Source: Tanytarsus gracilentus
Taxonomy: Eukaryota; Arthropoda; Insecta; Diptera; Chironomidae
Direction of reading: 5' to 3'
Assembly (NCBI GenBank): GCA_038502055.1
Contig: JAXRKN010000042.1
Span: 2,356,001 to 2,420,000 of the forward strand
Length of the DNA stretch: 64,000 bases
This document shows, one piece after another, positions 11,881 through 26,800 of this stretch. Both the position numbers and the translations under genes were made by a program. The notes under the pieces were generated by a model, which had not been told where the DNA came from, did not search any database, and saw nothing but the letters and a program-made list of their open reading frames with translations. Each line of letters starts with the position of its first letter. Positions within the stretch are counted from its first letter, which is position 1.

Positions 11881-14800
11881 AAATTGAGAGAAAAAAATAA
11901 TTATTATTATTAAACCTAGATCGAGGAGATTGCAATGGAAGAAATTTGTGGAAGAAAATTGAAATTCAAATGAGTGCTTTAGGGTATGCTTTGTAAAGTG
12001 AAATAATTGGAAGAAGAATTACAAATTTAAAGATGAAAAATTTAAAGAATTTTTCCTCAAGACTGGAAAAATGCAGCAACTTTAAGCAGTCACTATAGAG
12101 ACGGTTGGATATCTTCATTTTGAAGACTGTGAATTATTTTTTAATGGGAGTCATGACAAGTTGCAATTTTTATGTATGATAAAATGTTTAGCATAAGTTC
12201 AAGGGGAAGTTTTTATCAAGAGATTTTCGCTGAAAAATGAACAAAATTGTTTTGATTTAAAGTTTGCAAAATAAATTTTTTCGCCGGAATGTGTGTTGTG
12301 AATAAAGTCATGACAAGTTTACGAGATTTTTATATTTTGCATAACTTGAAGGGGAAAAATAAAATGGTTAAACTTCGACTTGATTTGACTTGAAATGATT
12401 TTTCAACCAAGGAATTTTCTCGTCTGCAATTTCTAATTAACAAATTCCTCAAAATTCCTCTCTGTGCAGCGAAACCTTAAAATTTCAAAGATACCATCGA
12501 TGTCATCATCGACATTGCAGAAAATTTCAACCGTTTTAAAAGATAGCAATTTCTCATTTAATTAACTTCCAAACTTTTCACATACACAGAAAATGTTCTT
12601 TTATTGTTTTCTTTTGAAAATGTTCCTCGATAATGCATGAAGTCTCAAACAGAGAGAGAACTGCAAGACGTACGAGGCACCCAACGTCGATACAAACTGC
12701 ATCTGATAGTTGTTTACTATACGCTCCCGCGTTTATAACGAGACAAAAGAATCCAAACAATTTTTACCTAGCGGATGTACACAAAAAAATCTGTCTTCCA
12801 CACAGCAATGCACAAAATTGGTAAAATTCATCCAAAGAAGTATACAAGAACAATAAAACTTTAATCAACAGCGAGAGATAAATTGATTTATTTGAAAGTT
12901 GCTTAAGAAATTTTATTGCAGAAAACTTTTTTCCATCATTACGAGCGAACTTTACGTCTTTACAATGTGAAAATGATTTTCTTCCTGTTTTACTTTCATT
13001 GTAATCTCCACCGTCAGTGGATTAAGTGAAAAATTAAAATGAAAAACGTAATAAAAGAGAGAAAAGTGAAATTTTAAACACGTTTTATAAAATCCATTTA
13101 CTTGATTAATTACAAGTCTATCCCCCAAAAAAGTGTGACCGGTCGGAAAAGAAATTTTAATGGCTTTAATTAAAAATATACTTTTTATGGAAATTTAAAT
13201 TTATCGATAAACTTTAACATTTATTGTTTTAAAATTATTTCGAATTCTGAAGAGAGATTTTAAGATTTTTAAAAAATTCCATGAATTTTTGCATTTTAAT
13301 AAGATTTTTATAATCATAAATTTAATTAGTTGGATGATTCATTTATTGAGAATTTTTACTTAAATTTCAAAAATGATTAAATAAATTTAAAGCCATTTTC
13401 TTCCTCTTTTCCTTCCGGTTTAGAAATTAAAAATTTAAAAGGACGAAGAAGATAAAAAAATAATTTGCGACTGAATAAATCCATAAAATGAATAATAATA
13501 AATTAATTGAGAGGTTTTTAAACAATAGCCATTTAATGATAAGCAGGGATTATGTTTTTCGAATATATTTAATATTGAAAGGTATTTCAATTGATTTCAA
13601 TCAAAAAAATATAAAAATAAAATACACACAAAAAAGTACTTGTGACATGTGAAGTGAGTTAAGTTTTTAAGTTAATTATTAGCTGTAATTTATATACAAT
13701 TGATTTATAATCGAATAAAAAGTTATATTTGAAACTTAAATTGGCATGTTCTGGTTTAATTTCTTCGTTCTAGAAAAGCGGATATTAATTTTTTTCCGTC
13801 TACTCCCATAGCACTCTCGAAATCGGAGGCAATTTACAGATTATATGATTTTCGACAAATGCCCTCGGGACAGATTTAAATTAATGTAAAAGATTGTCCA
13901 AAACAAACACAACGAGGGAATCGAAAGTAAAACATTGCCAATTGCAGGACGGAAAAGTTGATTTTGTTGGTCAAATAATAATTTAGCTTCTAGGTAATGC
14001 ATTTCACATGTTAATTGCATGCATCCTAGTGCATAAAATTTCAACCAAAATTCGTTTTAATTGATTGCTGAACGCTTTTATAAACTATTTGCATTCACTC
14101 GTGGTTTCTGGCGTGGGTAATCAACTCACTATTTCGCCTCGTTTGGCCGCTTGTAAAAAAAAGGCGAGCGGAGAGAATAAAAGCCTTTAGCACAATTTTA
14201 ACTTTTCATTCGCAATTAACAAGTTTCGTGTACAATGAACAACTTACAAAGCATTTTCTGGTTTATTAAGGGAAAAAATTGGCATGAGATACAAAAGGAT
14301 AATTTTTGAGTAAAATATTATCAGAGCGAATTTTAAGTAGTTTAAATTTGTATCTATAATTAGGTGCATTTAAAATTGGAGAAATTCAAGTTAAACAATT
14401 CGGATAATTCAATTTTGTTGTTTAATTTTCCACATTGTTCTTTAAAACAGTAAAAATATTGCTCTTGCATAAGAAATTAAGTTTATAATAATTTTCGACT
14501 TCCTTGAATTTCCAATTAGTGCAAGTCTTAATTTACCAGAGAATTTCATGTCTGCAAACATTGTAAAATTTAATTCACTCTTTTCAGCTCTAATAACCGT
14601 CAAATTATTTTATCCAACCATTTTAACGCCAGCTTTAAAAACTCGCTGCGAGCACAGCTGATGATGATTAAAGTCAGTGTGAAAGAGGTGGCAAAAAAAT
14701 GAGTCGAGGTCATAAAATCTCTTCGTGATTATTATATAAAAAAGAGAGGTGGGAAGTGAAAGGAGGAAATAAAGGTAAATTACCGAATGATGAAGCAATT

Positions 14801-17800
14801 TGAGCAAAGAATATACGGCAATAATAAGGCGTAACATAACTTTATTCTCGTGAATGATTCTCGCATGTGAGACTCGCATACATGACGATGGTGGTGAACC
14901 TTTGCTACCACCTTTTGCGCTCGCTCTCTCTCACATGAAATATAATTCCAATTACTTTCAGGAGCAGAAAGAAATATTGAATTACTAAAACACGACGTCA
15001 ATTTTATTCGTCTTTTCTTTTTGTAATGCTTCTGCTGCTGTTGCCATCGTCGCAGCACTTGATTTCCCCAAACGAAGGCAATTATCAATTATTGAATGGT
15101 GAAATTTTGTCACATACACATACTTAGGATAACGAAGTTGAGTGCGAGACATACGAGAAATTTATTGGAAAGGAAGAGGAAACTTGAGATGGAAATTCTG
15201 TAAGTTAAACCGGGAGGCATTTTGTTTTGTGTTTACGTTTTTAAAAGAGGACTCGAAAAAGTTCTTTAAGGCTTTTTGGTTTTAAAAAGGAAGCTGTGAA
15301 GTCAAGCAAATATTTTGCTGTTTGAGCTGTAGGGAAAGTTTTGAAGCTTTGTGAAAGTTTCTTTCTTTTTTTTTTATTGTAAGCGGAACGGGATGAAATT
15401 TCCTCTTTATATTCTTCAATTTAGTAAGTTGAATTTATGCTATGAGGGTTTGTTGAAGACATGCTTCAATTGATGTCTCTTTTGTGGGTGTATTATCAAC
15501 TTTTTTATGCTTCATTGAATGATAATTAAATTTTTCAATTTTAAATTTATTTATGAAAAATAAAAAAATTTAAGAATATTCTAAAATTTATAAATTTTAA
15601 ATATTAATACTGAGCAACTCTGCTGTGCAAGTATAAAATTTTAAACTGAGCAATTCAGCTCTGGAAGAAGAAAATACACAACTTTCTTCTTAAGTCACTA
15701 ACTTGATTACATCATTTGAAGTTTAATTATGTTAAAGATTTTCTTGAAAGTTTTCCTCAATTTCTCTGTTATTAAATCTTCAAAGTTCCCAATAAACTCG
15801 AATCGCTCTCAAAGAAAAATCTTTTCTACAACTTCCTCCAATTTCCTCGATTTTCACATTAATTTTTCTCCTTCGAACAAGTATCTCGACAAGAAGTCCT
15901 ATCAGTCCATAGTTATTAATATTATTGCGTCGTATGTGGAAATTTTTACCAAAAAGTCAACAACAAGTTTATTCAATAACAATAATCAGAAGCTAATAAG
16001 AGCGAAAAAAATTCCTCGCATCCTTCTCGATTTCATTACTTTCAATTATCGCAAATACATATTTTGCGGATGCTGTTTACCTTTTTTTTGTTGCGCTCCT
16101 CGTACGTGATTCATAAAAATGCTTTTTATATGCTTCACATATCTAAATGCGAGAGAATACGCACACGCTAGGGAAAAAGCGGCAATAAAATTATGATGAA
16201 GTTCGTTTGAATTTTCCGAAGAGTCCACAAGAGGACATAACTGCGTGCTATTTTCATAATTTCCACATCAAGATGCTTTAATTTGAATACATTTTCATCG
16301 TTATGCCAGTCGAGAATGCCCTAATCTCCTTATAACTTCGTCCTTCGTTGTCTATTGAGAGCATTTTCGTTCTCTTTCTCCCCAATGTGATGTCAAAAAT
16401 GCGCAATTTTCGGGGTTGAATTTTATATTATTTTTTTCATGGGCGACGAGTTGAAAATTTGAATTTTTCGAAGTTTATATGAAATTAGTTTTGATGAAAA
16501 ATGTTGCTTACTTTTGTTTTTCAAGAAACGGTTAGAATAAATTCATTTTTTCAATGTCCACCCTCGGGTTTTATTTTTATTTTTTCATCCTTATTTGTTT
16601 CCTCATTTGCATTTAGTTCACTTCCTAACAAAACTGAGCAGAGAGCTCAAAATGTGATTAGTCTCTTTTCAGTCATTTAAATTTGCTGCTGTTCGCTCAC
16701 CGAGAGAAAAAAGGCAAATACGAAAGGTATCTTAAGCTCTCTAACCCTGCCTTCGAGATGACGAAAGGAAGAGAATCAAAAAAAGGAGATTACAACATAA
16801 ATTTTAATGAGTTTTCGTCATAAATATTTAATTTGAGTCAGACTTTGTTTTATGCACCCGACTTTAAGGGGAAATTTTGTGTGAGCTTTTGAGATGTCAA
16901 AATAAAAGTTTAAATCCTTCGTAAATATTCATTAGAGGAAACTTTAATTGGGTGATGATTTCTAACAGATTTTCAAGTTTGAGAAAAATTTTATGCTTGT
17001 TGATGAAAGTGGAATTTGTATGGTAATCCCGAGGGTCTACTTTAAAGGATTATTTTGAGTGTGCGGAAAAGATGAAAGTTTTTCCTCAAAAAGAAGAAGA
17101 TAGAAAGTTTTATAATATTTAAAGATTTTAGTTTTTTAGATACACACAACTAAAAAAAACTAAATAAATATTTTTCTATTTTATTCAAAAATTTTAATAA
17201 TTTTTTAGCAATGTATTTCACTTCGATACAAATTTTGTTGTTGAGGTCATTCATTAATGTCAATTAATTCATGAAAGGCACATAAATCATATGTAAGACA
17301 TGTTGTGACAGCTATCTTAAATCATTATACGAAACACCAATGTAAAAATCCTTTAGTAAGCAAAACGTATCATTTCCATGAGCTAAGTAATTAATTAATT
17401 TGTATACAAAAATCTTCAAGGCTATAAGAAAGGTTGAATGTTTTTTAAATAAAATAAGAGCTTGCATAACAAAATAACACAAGTACAAAACAAAAATCAA
17501 ATCTCATCGCTTGTACCTTTTTTTCTCGAAAATGTGAAACCTCTCGAAGAAATCTAATTAAATCTTAAGCATGGTCATGACTGGAAACGATAGCAACGGT
17601 CGGATATCTAAGTGCCTCTAGATATTAATATTTCGAGATCACTTAATAGTCTCTTTAGTAAACTCTCAACATCCAAATTAGTCCATCATAAGGGACTTAC
17701 GTCCACCTCATACGAGGATGAAATTTTAAGAGCATTAAATTGAACTTAAGCAAACCTTTTATGCGGTTAAGTTTTTCTTGCAACTTCTCTCAACTCTTCA

Positions 17801-20800
17801 CAAGATTAATTAACTCGAGTTTGATGTGTTTACACAACGAAACTATTTCCACAAGATTTTAACCCCATCGCCATTTACTAACCCTCGAGTGATTTCCATC
17901 ACAAGCTATACGAATTTCATCCTTAATAATTTTGTGCAAATATTTTACATCACAGATTCGCTTCTTATTATTCTTTGGTCTTAAATGGATTTTCTTTCTT
18001 GTTCCCCATCTCAGTCATAAGTTTCCTTTTCAATTCAATTTCCACCTCCATTATCATCACGAGTTGTGAACTATTTTCTCTCTCGTCTCCCATCAAGGGG
18101 AAAAAAAGTGTGCAAAAATATTTTTTTATCTTTCCTCCTTTTGTTCTTCATACAATAATTTTTTAAAAGCTTTTTAATGCTACTGCCGTGAAAGAATCAA
18201 TTGAATTATTTGACTTTTTCTCTTCTTCGTACTCATAGAACATAAAAGAGAAAATTGAGGAAAGAAGGAAAGCATTGAGAGTGGCGCTGTGTGTATCTAA
18301 GATATCTAGAGGGAGATAACTATGTTGAGAGATAGGATCAAGGGATGGCGCTTGGGATGAATTTTAATAGATTTATAATGTCATCTTGGGGAATAATTTT
18401 TACGGCGTGTTATAGTGAATTAAATTTGCATTTAAATTTCTTCGAGGTATCTAAAAAATCATCAAAGACTTGTTAAGGGTTGAAAATGTTTTCGGAGCTT
18501 TAAAACAGAACTTTAAGGGTTGAAAAAGTACAAGTTAAAAATTTAAATGTTTCATTTTCCATTTTATTTCTCTCTGCTTAAAATTTATGAAAAAAGATCA
18601 AATAAAAATGTGATTAAATCCTCTGATCTCGATTCACTGAAGCAATTTAATGAAAAAAATCGAATCAAAAATTTAATTTTCTCTTTTTAATTTCCGCACA
18701 TTTTCCGTCCCTTGTCCAAACACAAACACAAACGTTCTTTAGCGAAAAAACCTTTTTTTGCTATCAATTTATTCTACATCGAAAAGCACTTTTTTCTTTC
18801 TCTTTTTGCTGTTGTCTTAAAAGCAACTCCAATGATAATTGATATGTTAAAAATTGAATTTCTTTCATCATCTTCCTCCATCCATAAGGAAAAGATCGCG
18901 CGAAAAAAAAAGAAATTTTAGACAATGAAGTTTATTTAATCAAATTTCTTTTCGTCTCTTACACAACACACATACATTCACTTTAGTGATTGATGAGCTG
19001 AATTGATGGCGCGAGAGCTCAAATGACGCGGAAATTTAATCGATTTACAAATTAAGCGAAGGAAGCAAGAAAAGTCTTAAGTGCGAGATAACAAGTTTAA
19101 TCTACGAGATGGCTTTGAAGAAAAAAAACATATTTTAAACTTTTAAAGGTTTTAATATAAATTCCGTCACATTTATCTATTCATCTTAAGTTATTTGTTT
19201 AAACCTCATAGAGATGAAATCCAAAGTGAAACCATAAAATCTCGACCTCACCAATCAGATAAACCTAATTTACGAATGATCCCATTTTGTGTGCCGATCA
19301 TCAAGATTCGAAATGATGAAGGCAAATGGAAAGGTCGTCGAGTGCGAGAGAGAAGAAGATGGAAAAAATTTATTGCCATCATCATTAAGCAATTTGACGT
19401 ATCTTTTCATCTCCGATTATGAGAGGATGAAGAGAGGGCCCTTCTTATCTGTCGGTCTGAGGGGCTCAGCGCCGAGATGAAGATTTATATTTTAAGTTGA
19501 AGAATATTTACGAGTATTTTCCAGATAACAATGAATAATTGAGGTTCAATTGAGCTTAGTTGAGTGTCATCATCCAATTTGTGTGAATCAAAATGTATTT
19601 AGGATGAAGAGATTTTTGGGGCGTGAGAAAATGGCTCGACGGAGGATGTTTTCGCAACTCAATTTTCTGGGTTTATTGCTAGAAAGAAGAAGAGAGAGAA
19701 AAAACTATTAAATCTGCTAGCTATTAATATCGAAAGAGAGAGAGAGAGAAAGAGAAAAATATATTGGCGAGTCAGACAGAAAGGAATTACATTTTTTTAT
19801 AGTCTTTTGGTCCAAGTGACTAATCGGTCACCTCTAACCAATAATGGGGGTCGGGTCTAACCTACGGCGGTGAATTTGATTAAAAGTCCGCTCGTAAATT
19901 ACGTGAGATGGAAGTCGGTCGAAAATTAGGTTAAGATATTAAAAAGAACAAATTAAGGGTTGAAATTTTGGAGGGACATTAGTTATTAATGATCCCACTT
20001 ACTAATCTGCTTTAAAAGCATTTGAGACAAAAGAATTAATTATTTTTCATCTATAAAAAATTATATCAGACATTTTCTAGCTGTTTCTTAGATTTTATGT
20101 CATCTAATATATGAAAGAACCCCAAAAAAGATTCTGTGAGAGTTTTTTTTATAGATTTCATTTATCCCAAAACTCCTCTCTTGAATAATTCATTAGAGGT
20201 TAAACTTTTATGCCCACGTGATTTACGGACGCTCCCTAATTTCACTTTATGACTTCGCCTCTCTCTTTTATTTCTATTTAGGCTTAAATCAGTAGTTTTA
20301 TATGTTTCATTTTTCCTATAGAAGCTTTTACTTTTTAAGATGCTCATAATCTACTTCCCAATAATGGTGTGTCATAAAGATAGAAACGAAACGTAAGTAT
20401 CCGGGATAATCAGAGTTTATCATGAAAAATCTGTAATCTTTTTCTGGGAAATTCGCGTGGCGTCGAATTGACATTTGGAAGGTATAAAAAATATTGATTG
20501 ATACCGCGACTTTATCGCTTAACTGTCTATTTTTAACTTTGTTTCACAGCTTTAATTTTTCACTTTCAAAAAACTTTTATTGAAAAATTAAATCAAATCT
20601 AATCTCAACTATTCATCCACATAATTTTATCCACTTTTGATGCTTTAATTTTTGAAATATTTTCAATACCAAACCTCACTCGAGCTGCATTGAAATTTTA
20701 ATAAGCTTATGAGCTTTAATGCAAGAAAATCCTTGGTGTTGTACAGCTGTAAGACTCATCGCATAAGAAAATATTGAATTTGAATATTTTTTGCATATAA

Positions 20801-23579
20801 TTCGGAATGAACTGAATCCTATGAAATTTACAGTTAAACCGAGACACATTCAGAGGGCCATGTCAAAGTTAATTTTCATCAGATGATTAAACAAAGTCCA
20901 AAATCCAATTTGAATAAAACTTTTCTCCTTGAAAATGACATAAATTTTTACTTAGCCTAATTCAATTATTCTGTTTGCAAAAAGATCTTTAAAGACATTT
21001 CTCTCGTTCTCTAAAATTAAATTGGTTTTGTTGTGTAAGCTTCATTAAAATCCCTTTTCTGAATCTGAATACATCAAGGCGATGCTGTTAAAACAGTTCC
21101 TCATACAAAATACATGACATAAATGTAGAAAATTTATGGCAACATTTCGGAATCATTAAATGAATTAAACATACGGCAGACATTTAACCAGAAAAGCTCT
21201 TGTTTGTCTCCAAACTGCATCTCATAAATTTCCAATAAAATATATATTTTTTCATTGTGTCATGGTCGGGGAAAAATGATAATAATAAAAATTTATATAA
21301 TTAACATTTCAAAGGTCTCTTCTTTGTGCTGTGCTGTAGTCGAGGCAGGCTGGAGAAAGACATTAATTGGTAATTTCTATAATTAAACATCAACAACGAA
21401 TCATTAAAAAATATTGTCCATGCTTCTCGCTTTTAATTATGCATGTGGAAGCCTCAACACAAAAAAACAATTTCCGTTGCAAAGATTCGTTAATAAAAAA
21501 GGTATAATTAAAATAATTAAATATATTATATGTACATATCGACGCGCACACACTCGCACACGTGCTAAATTGCATTTAATTATTTTTTGTTCGTAATTAA
21601 TTTACTTAAACCTCAGTAGTGACTCTTTCATTGAGTCACTTATACGCTTCAATGATACTCGATTCGGTTCGATATCAATTTGTGATTGTTTTCCGATTGA
21701 TTAAAAAATTTTCACTCGATAAAAAATTAAACTGGAGTGGAATTGGAAAAATGTGGTTGAAAAAATTAATTTTTAATTTAAGCGTTCAAATTTATTTGAT
21801 TTAATTAAAGAAGATTTATTAACCTTAATGGATGAGTTTTTTTTCGAAAATATAAAGTTAAATTAATGGGCCAAAAAATGTTAAAAGTTTTTTTTTTCGA
21901 ATCGATTTAAATTTTCTGAAAGTCAATTTTAAACATATTGTTTCAATCTTCGAAGCTTTTCCCATCATTCCATGAACTTTTGCCATTTTCTCTAAAAAAT
22001 CCTTCGTCATACTCCTACGTCCCATCTAACGTCGATGAAAAAAAATATATCTAAAATCGATTTTTTATTTGGCAAAATCCGTAAACTGTCGAAATTAAAT
22101 GAATTTATGACCTCCTCAGCAATTTTACCACTAAAACTTTAACTCCGTCCTATCGCATGGAATTCATCTGTCACACGATGTGTTGAATTGGCTGTGGTGA
22201 TCATGTGAGGAGAATTTAATTAAATTTTCTTCGATTTTTCATTACTGCAATCAACGGGCATGATAATCGTAATAATAACAATTGGCAGCTTATCAGCTCT
22301 TTCTGCGAAAAGATAAATTTTTTGCTTCTGCCCTCACTTTATGACATGATACACACGCAGAGGCGAGATGTCATAATTTTTTTTTCGTTCGTACAAAAAA
22401 TATTATTTTACATAAATTAGGCGGATCGATGTTGGGAAGGAAGTGAGGACGATTTAAATGCAAGTCACGTTCTCTTTTTTCTTCTCTTTTAGATATTTTT
22501 TTTCTTTCTCCTTTTGCGCCACACGCTTATTGCCATCGACGAATTTCCTTTTTGGCGTGGCTATGAAAAGGCATATTGACAACATCTAGCAAATGTCTTG
22601 ACTATTAATGAAGATTTTTCTCTCTTCTTTATGTTGTGCATCAAACCACACACAAATTTGAAGATAAAGAGCTCGCCAAGAAATGGCTCGGGAAATTAAT
22701 TTTAACGGCTATAACTTAAAGTGCGAGGGTGTAAACAAATGGATGCATGCGAATTGAGAAGGAATTTTTTGGTGGGATTATCCTGGATTATTTTTATTGG
22801 AGAGGATTTTCCGCTACTTTCTTCACTTAGTCATTAGGAGATTGAACTTAATTTTTAAGTGGATTTGAATATAAAAGTTTGAAAGTAACTATTAGGCTTA
22901 TTTGAAAGTGCTAATTGATATATTTTAATTAATTGGGGAGATTAGTCATACATTTTTTTAATTCAAATAAAATTCAAATTTGAACGACATATTTAAATCT
23001 CAAGATTAATTAATTAATCTAATCCCACCAAATTGGCCATCAAAATCTCTTTTTCCGTCCTGCTACTCAAACGTTTTTTCTTTTTCTGCTTTCTCACTAT
23101 CACTGGAATCAATCAGTCCTGGTGGCGTCGTCGTTGGTAGTTATTTTTAACTGTTGAAAGTGCTTCTTTGCCACCACCAGACACACCACTGATAACAAGC
23201 GAGCAAAACATGCTGGAGTGAAAAAAAGAAAGCCAAGAACAGAAAAGTTTTGTGTCAAAAGAGTAAAGTGGAAGAGAGCGAAACAAAAAAGAGCGACCAA
23301 AGAACACACATAAATTTTCCTCGATTTTGGCATGTATGAAAAAAGCGGCATTAAGAGCGAGGAGAGGAGAGTGAGGAGTGTGAACTCCATAAATCTTCGT
23401 GCCATTATTGGAAGAAAGGTTGACTACATGGGAGCTATGTTCGTAGCCCTCTCCCAAGATTACAATTTTCAACAGCAATTTCACATCTTTCTCTCTCTCT
23501 CCACACGCATAATCGCAGTAATCGTATCCATATTTTTTACACACGCACTTTTTCAACTCGGGCTCCTTGCGGCTTCGAC
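11881..23579. other. Long gene-poor interval
   Basis: About 11.7 kb of AT-rich DNA with no exon I can defend. Short GA-rich runs (for example around 19736-19760) and many TTTAAA/AATT tracts are the only recurrent structure. A locally GC-richer patch at about 19805-19935 has no recognisable coding or structured-RNA signature. Open frames here, including one of 126 residues at 15729-16109, are A/T-codon dominated and lack domains. Confidence 0.5.
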
Positions 23580-23651
23580 TTGATAAAAAGAAAAATACAA
23601 CAACAAAAAAACCGAGAAAAAAAAACAGGAGGCAAAAAAAAGAGATTCAAG

Positions 23652-23828
23652 ATGTTAATTCAAAAGGCATTCCGAGATCATCGACGGAGGCGTAGCACAG
23701 CGAATGATTTAGAGTCGAACAAAAGTTGCCCGTGTGGAGCTTTTGAAACTTTTCTCGCAGTATCAACAGTAATCCTTGTCACTCTCATTGGGGGTGCAAC
23801 CATTTATTTGGCATTACAAAAAACGTAG
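23652..23828 (+). CDS. Small single-pass membrane protein, 58 residues, unknown function
   Basis: The start ATG follows TTCAAG, and an A/CAA-rich leader typical of insect 5' UTRs precedes it (about 23585-23650). The N-terminus is basic (KAFRDHRRRR at residues 5-14) and is followed by two cysteines (CPC, residues 26-28). One hydrophobic helix spans about 31-55 (FLAVSTVILVTLIGGATIYL), with three residues after it. The positive-inside rule predicts the N-terminus in the cytosol. AATAAA at 23863-23868, only 35 bases past the stop, supports a complete short gene. The alternative is the first coding exon of a type II membrane enzyme, since a GTAGCG sequence overlaps the stop and could be a weak donor, but I find no following exon. 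No homologue recognised. Confidence 0.42.
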   Translation: MLIQKAFRDHRRRRSTANDLESNKSCPCGAFETFLAVSTVILVTLIGGATIYLALQKT

Positions 23829-23862
23829 CGAGAGAGTGAAAAAAAAACATTTTGAACGACAC

Positions 23863-23868
23863 AATAAA
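23863..23868 (+). other. Polyadenylation signal of the small membrane-protein gene
   Basis: An AATAAA hexamer 35 bases downstream of the TAG stop at 23826-23828. AATAAA is common in AT-rich DNA, so this is supportive and not decisive. Confidence 0.35.
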
Positions 23869-26800
23869 AAATTTGTAAAAGTTGAAAAGTTTTGAGCATA
23901 AAAATAAATTTTCAGGTGGATGGCAAAATTTGAGAGGATTTAAATAGAAAATTTAGGTTGATACCACTGAGGCCAATATTATAATTTTGTGGTTGTTCAT
24001 AGTTTCAAAATGGAAATTCGCGGTTACATACTCTACAGGATGTTGGTGGTTAATGAGGATTTCTTACCCAACAGGCGAATTAAAATTAATCCAGTAATTT
24101 TTTAAAGCTTGATAATTTACTAAAATTTATTTATCATCAAGTAAAGATGTTACAATAACATTAAAACAAACTTACCCTTTAAGTCTTCAAACTTTACCCC
24201 TTTTTTTACAACAGCGTAAAAAAATAGGGATACGACCGTGTAAACATCACGACAGCGTAAATTTTAAACAATCAAAAAAGTAATCCCTGGCAAAATATTT
24301 GGGGTTCAATTTATTATTAATAGACTCAAAAGTTCACTGAAATATCGATAAATTATTGTTCTCGACCCTGATTTTTTCTTTCCACTCAGAGTTTCCGAGG
24401 GGTTTCAATTATAAAATTCATGGGGTGATAAAATTCAATGTGAAAATCGGGTGAGGTCAAAAATGTGTCCTTAACCTTTTTTTGTTCGTTTCCCTTCGCG
24501 CGCGTAATGTCCTAAAAGATTTCTCGCAAATGAATTCCTTCCTGTTTCTTTTTTCTTCTTCTTGAAAACACATTTTCGTTCTCATTAAGTCTGATTAAAT
24601 TCCCTCCGTTGTAACAAGTAACAAAATTGACCTTGACAACTCACGAACATACAAAAAAAGCTTTAAATCTCTCCTTCTTCTTGCGCACACATGATGCGAG
24701 AAGTAATTAGCACAAGTCTCCGTATTCTTCGGCATCCCCTTCTTCATCTCGTATCGGAAAAAACTTTCAGAAGCATGAAAAGTCACGCACTTTATAATTC
24801 TCATGCTCGAGTGCGGAATAATTGAATATCTAAAGCAGCGCAGGAGGCATAACTTAAATTATTTTATTAATTAAATGAGAACTTCTTCGACATTAATCGA
24901 TCGACTTCTTGTTTTCATTCGTATTCGGTTTAAAAAGTGATTAAAGAAGAAATAAAAGTTGGCTGTTAATTAAAATGTGGAATATGGCCTTGAATAAATT
25001 TAGATTTAAATAAGTTGACTTTAAGTCATGAATATTTTTGTGTATAAAAAATTATTTCACTTTCTTAATCAAATTCTTATTTATTGAAATTTTAGTTCAA
25101 TAAAATGTTTCATTTCCCGCTCCGTTCTTTTATTAAATATTTGTTTCTCTTTTCACTTTATTTCACAGTCAAAAAATAAAAAATCTCAATTGTTTAAAAT
25201 TTAAATTTATTTCTCATAAAATTGCGTTTCAACGCCTCCCACCGCCACCCAATCAATTTTCCCCAAGCACATCTAATTGAGATTATACACGAAAATTAAC
25301 AGCAAGCCAGCCGCATCAGAAGATAATATTGAGAAAAGGAAAAAACTTTTCTTGCTTCCACACCACAAATTCATAATGAATATTCGATTTTCTGTCATTA
25401 TCGATGTTCGAAATGGAGTTTAGGGGGTGGCGAAGAAAATCTGGTTGTGTTCAAGTTTATATACAATATTTTTTTCCGAGGGAAAGAGAAAGACACACAA
25501 AAAAGTTTTATAATTAAATTTTTTCTGCACTGCTTGAGAAAGACGACAACGATGCTGAAAATCTCAATCATATTTCCTCAATTATCATCGATGATGTGCG
25601 CGGGTTGGGTACATATATTGTAAATTTTTTTAGATGTGCAAACATCGATAAACATTCTCCTAAAAACTTCTTCGTTCGATGTTATCGCATGTATGTGTTT
25701 GTGTGTGTGTAAATTACGATAATTGCATCATGTGCGGTGCTGCGGTGAATGGAAATATGATAGTGAGATTTAATTTTACTCTATCTGCGGCAGAGTGAGA
25801 GAAGCTTTTAATATGAGAATCGGTTTAGTTTATTTTTATGGCATCTCGATAATCTTTGCAGAGCGAGAGATGCTCGTCAGCCTTCGAAGATCCCTCCACA
25901 ATGATTTATATTTATTTCATCGCGGTTAGCACTAATAAAATTTAATATCATGTCGGATTATTTTCATTTCGTTTTTAGGATATGAGGAGAAATTCTAATA
26001 TATGAAAGTTTGCCATATTTTTATGACGTCTCGGTTGGCTTTTGGAACCTTTTGTGTGTGTTTTTCTTTCATTTTATGCGGTCTCGATAAGGTTCCGAAC
26101 CTTTTACGTCACATCAGCTATCCCCTTTGGCTTTTATAACTTCTTTGGTTGATTCTTTACGATTTTCTTAACAATATTCGTATTCATGTGATGGCCATAG
26201 GTTATACCTTAAACATGTTTAAGTTTTCTGGGTCATTCACTCGATAAGCTCGACTGAATTTTCGCCTCGGTCACTTTTCATTAAAATTTCCAACCGCAAC
26301 GAAATCTCTCTCATGCAAGCATCTCATAAATTTCATAAGGATTAGTTCCAATTCACATAATTAAATGAGTCTACAGAGATTTGATAAAAAAATATTATAT
26401 TTACGCATATTTTCATAAATTTAGTTGAATTATCATGTTCTCATTCTGTGTGAGAGTTTTGTGCGAGCACATATCAGTCATAAATTTATCACACTCTCGT
26501 ATGGCAGCAAGGCAGAACAAAAAAAAATAATTTACGATTCCGGATTGAATATTTTCGGTACGCTTTCACATCATATAATGGGCATACATGGATATTAACT
26601 CCATTCCATTTGGCCATTGTGTGATGTCAATACATTTTTCGCTTTTATCAATGTTGCCAAACTTCAGGCGAGGGTTGAACATTTGAAATTGTTCACGGTA
26701 AATTTTTAAAATGATTTCAATTTTAATGAAAGCTTAAAGCTTACTGAGAGCCTTAAAGTTTTACAAAAAAAATCAAATGTCCGCCCACGAAACTACTTGT

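Noticed and set aside
15729..16109. 126-residue plus-strand open frame
   Set aside because: Dominated by Phe, Ile, Asn, Lys and Ser from A/T-rich codons; resembles random AT-rich sequence.
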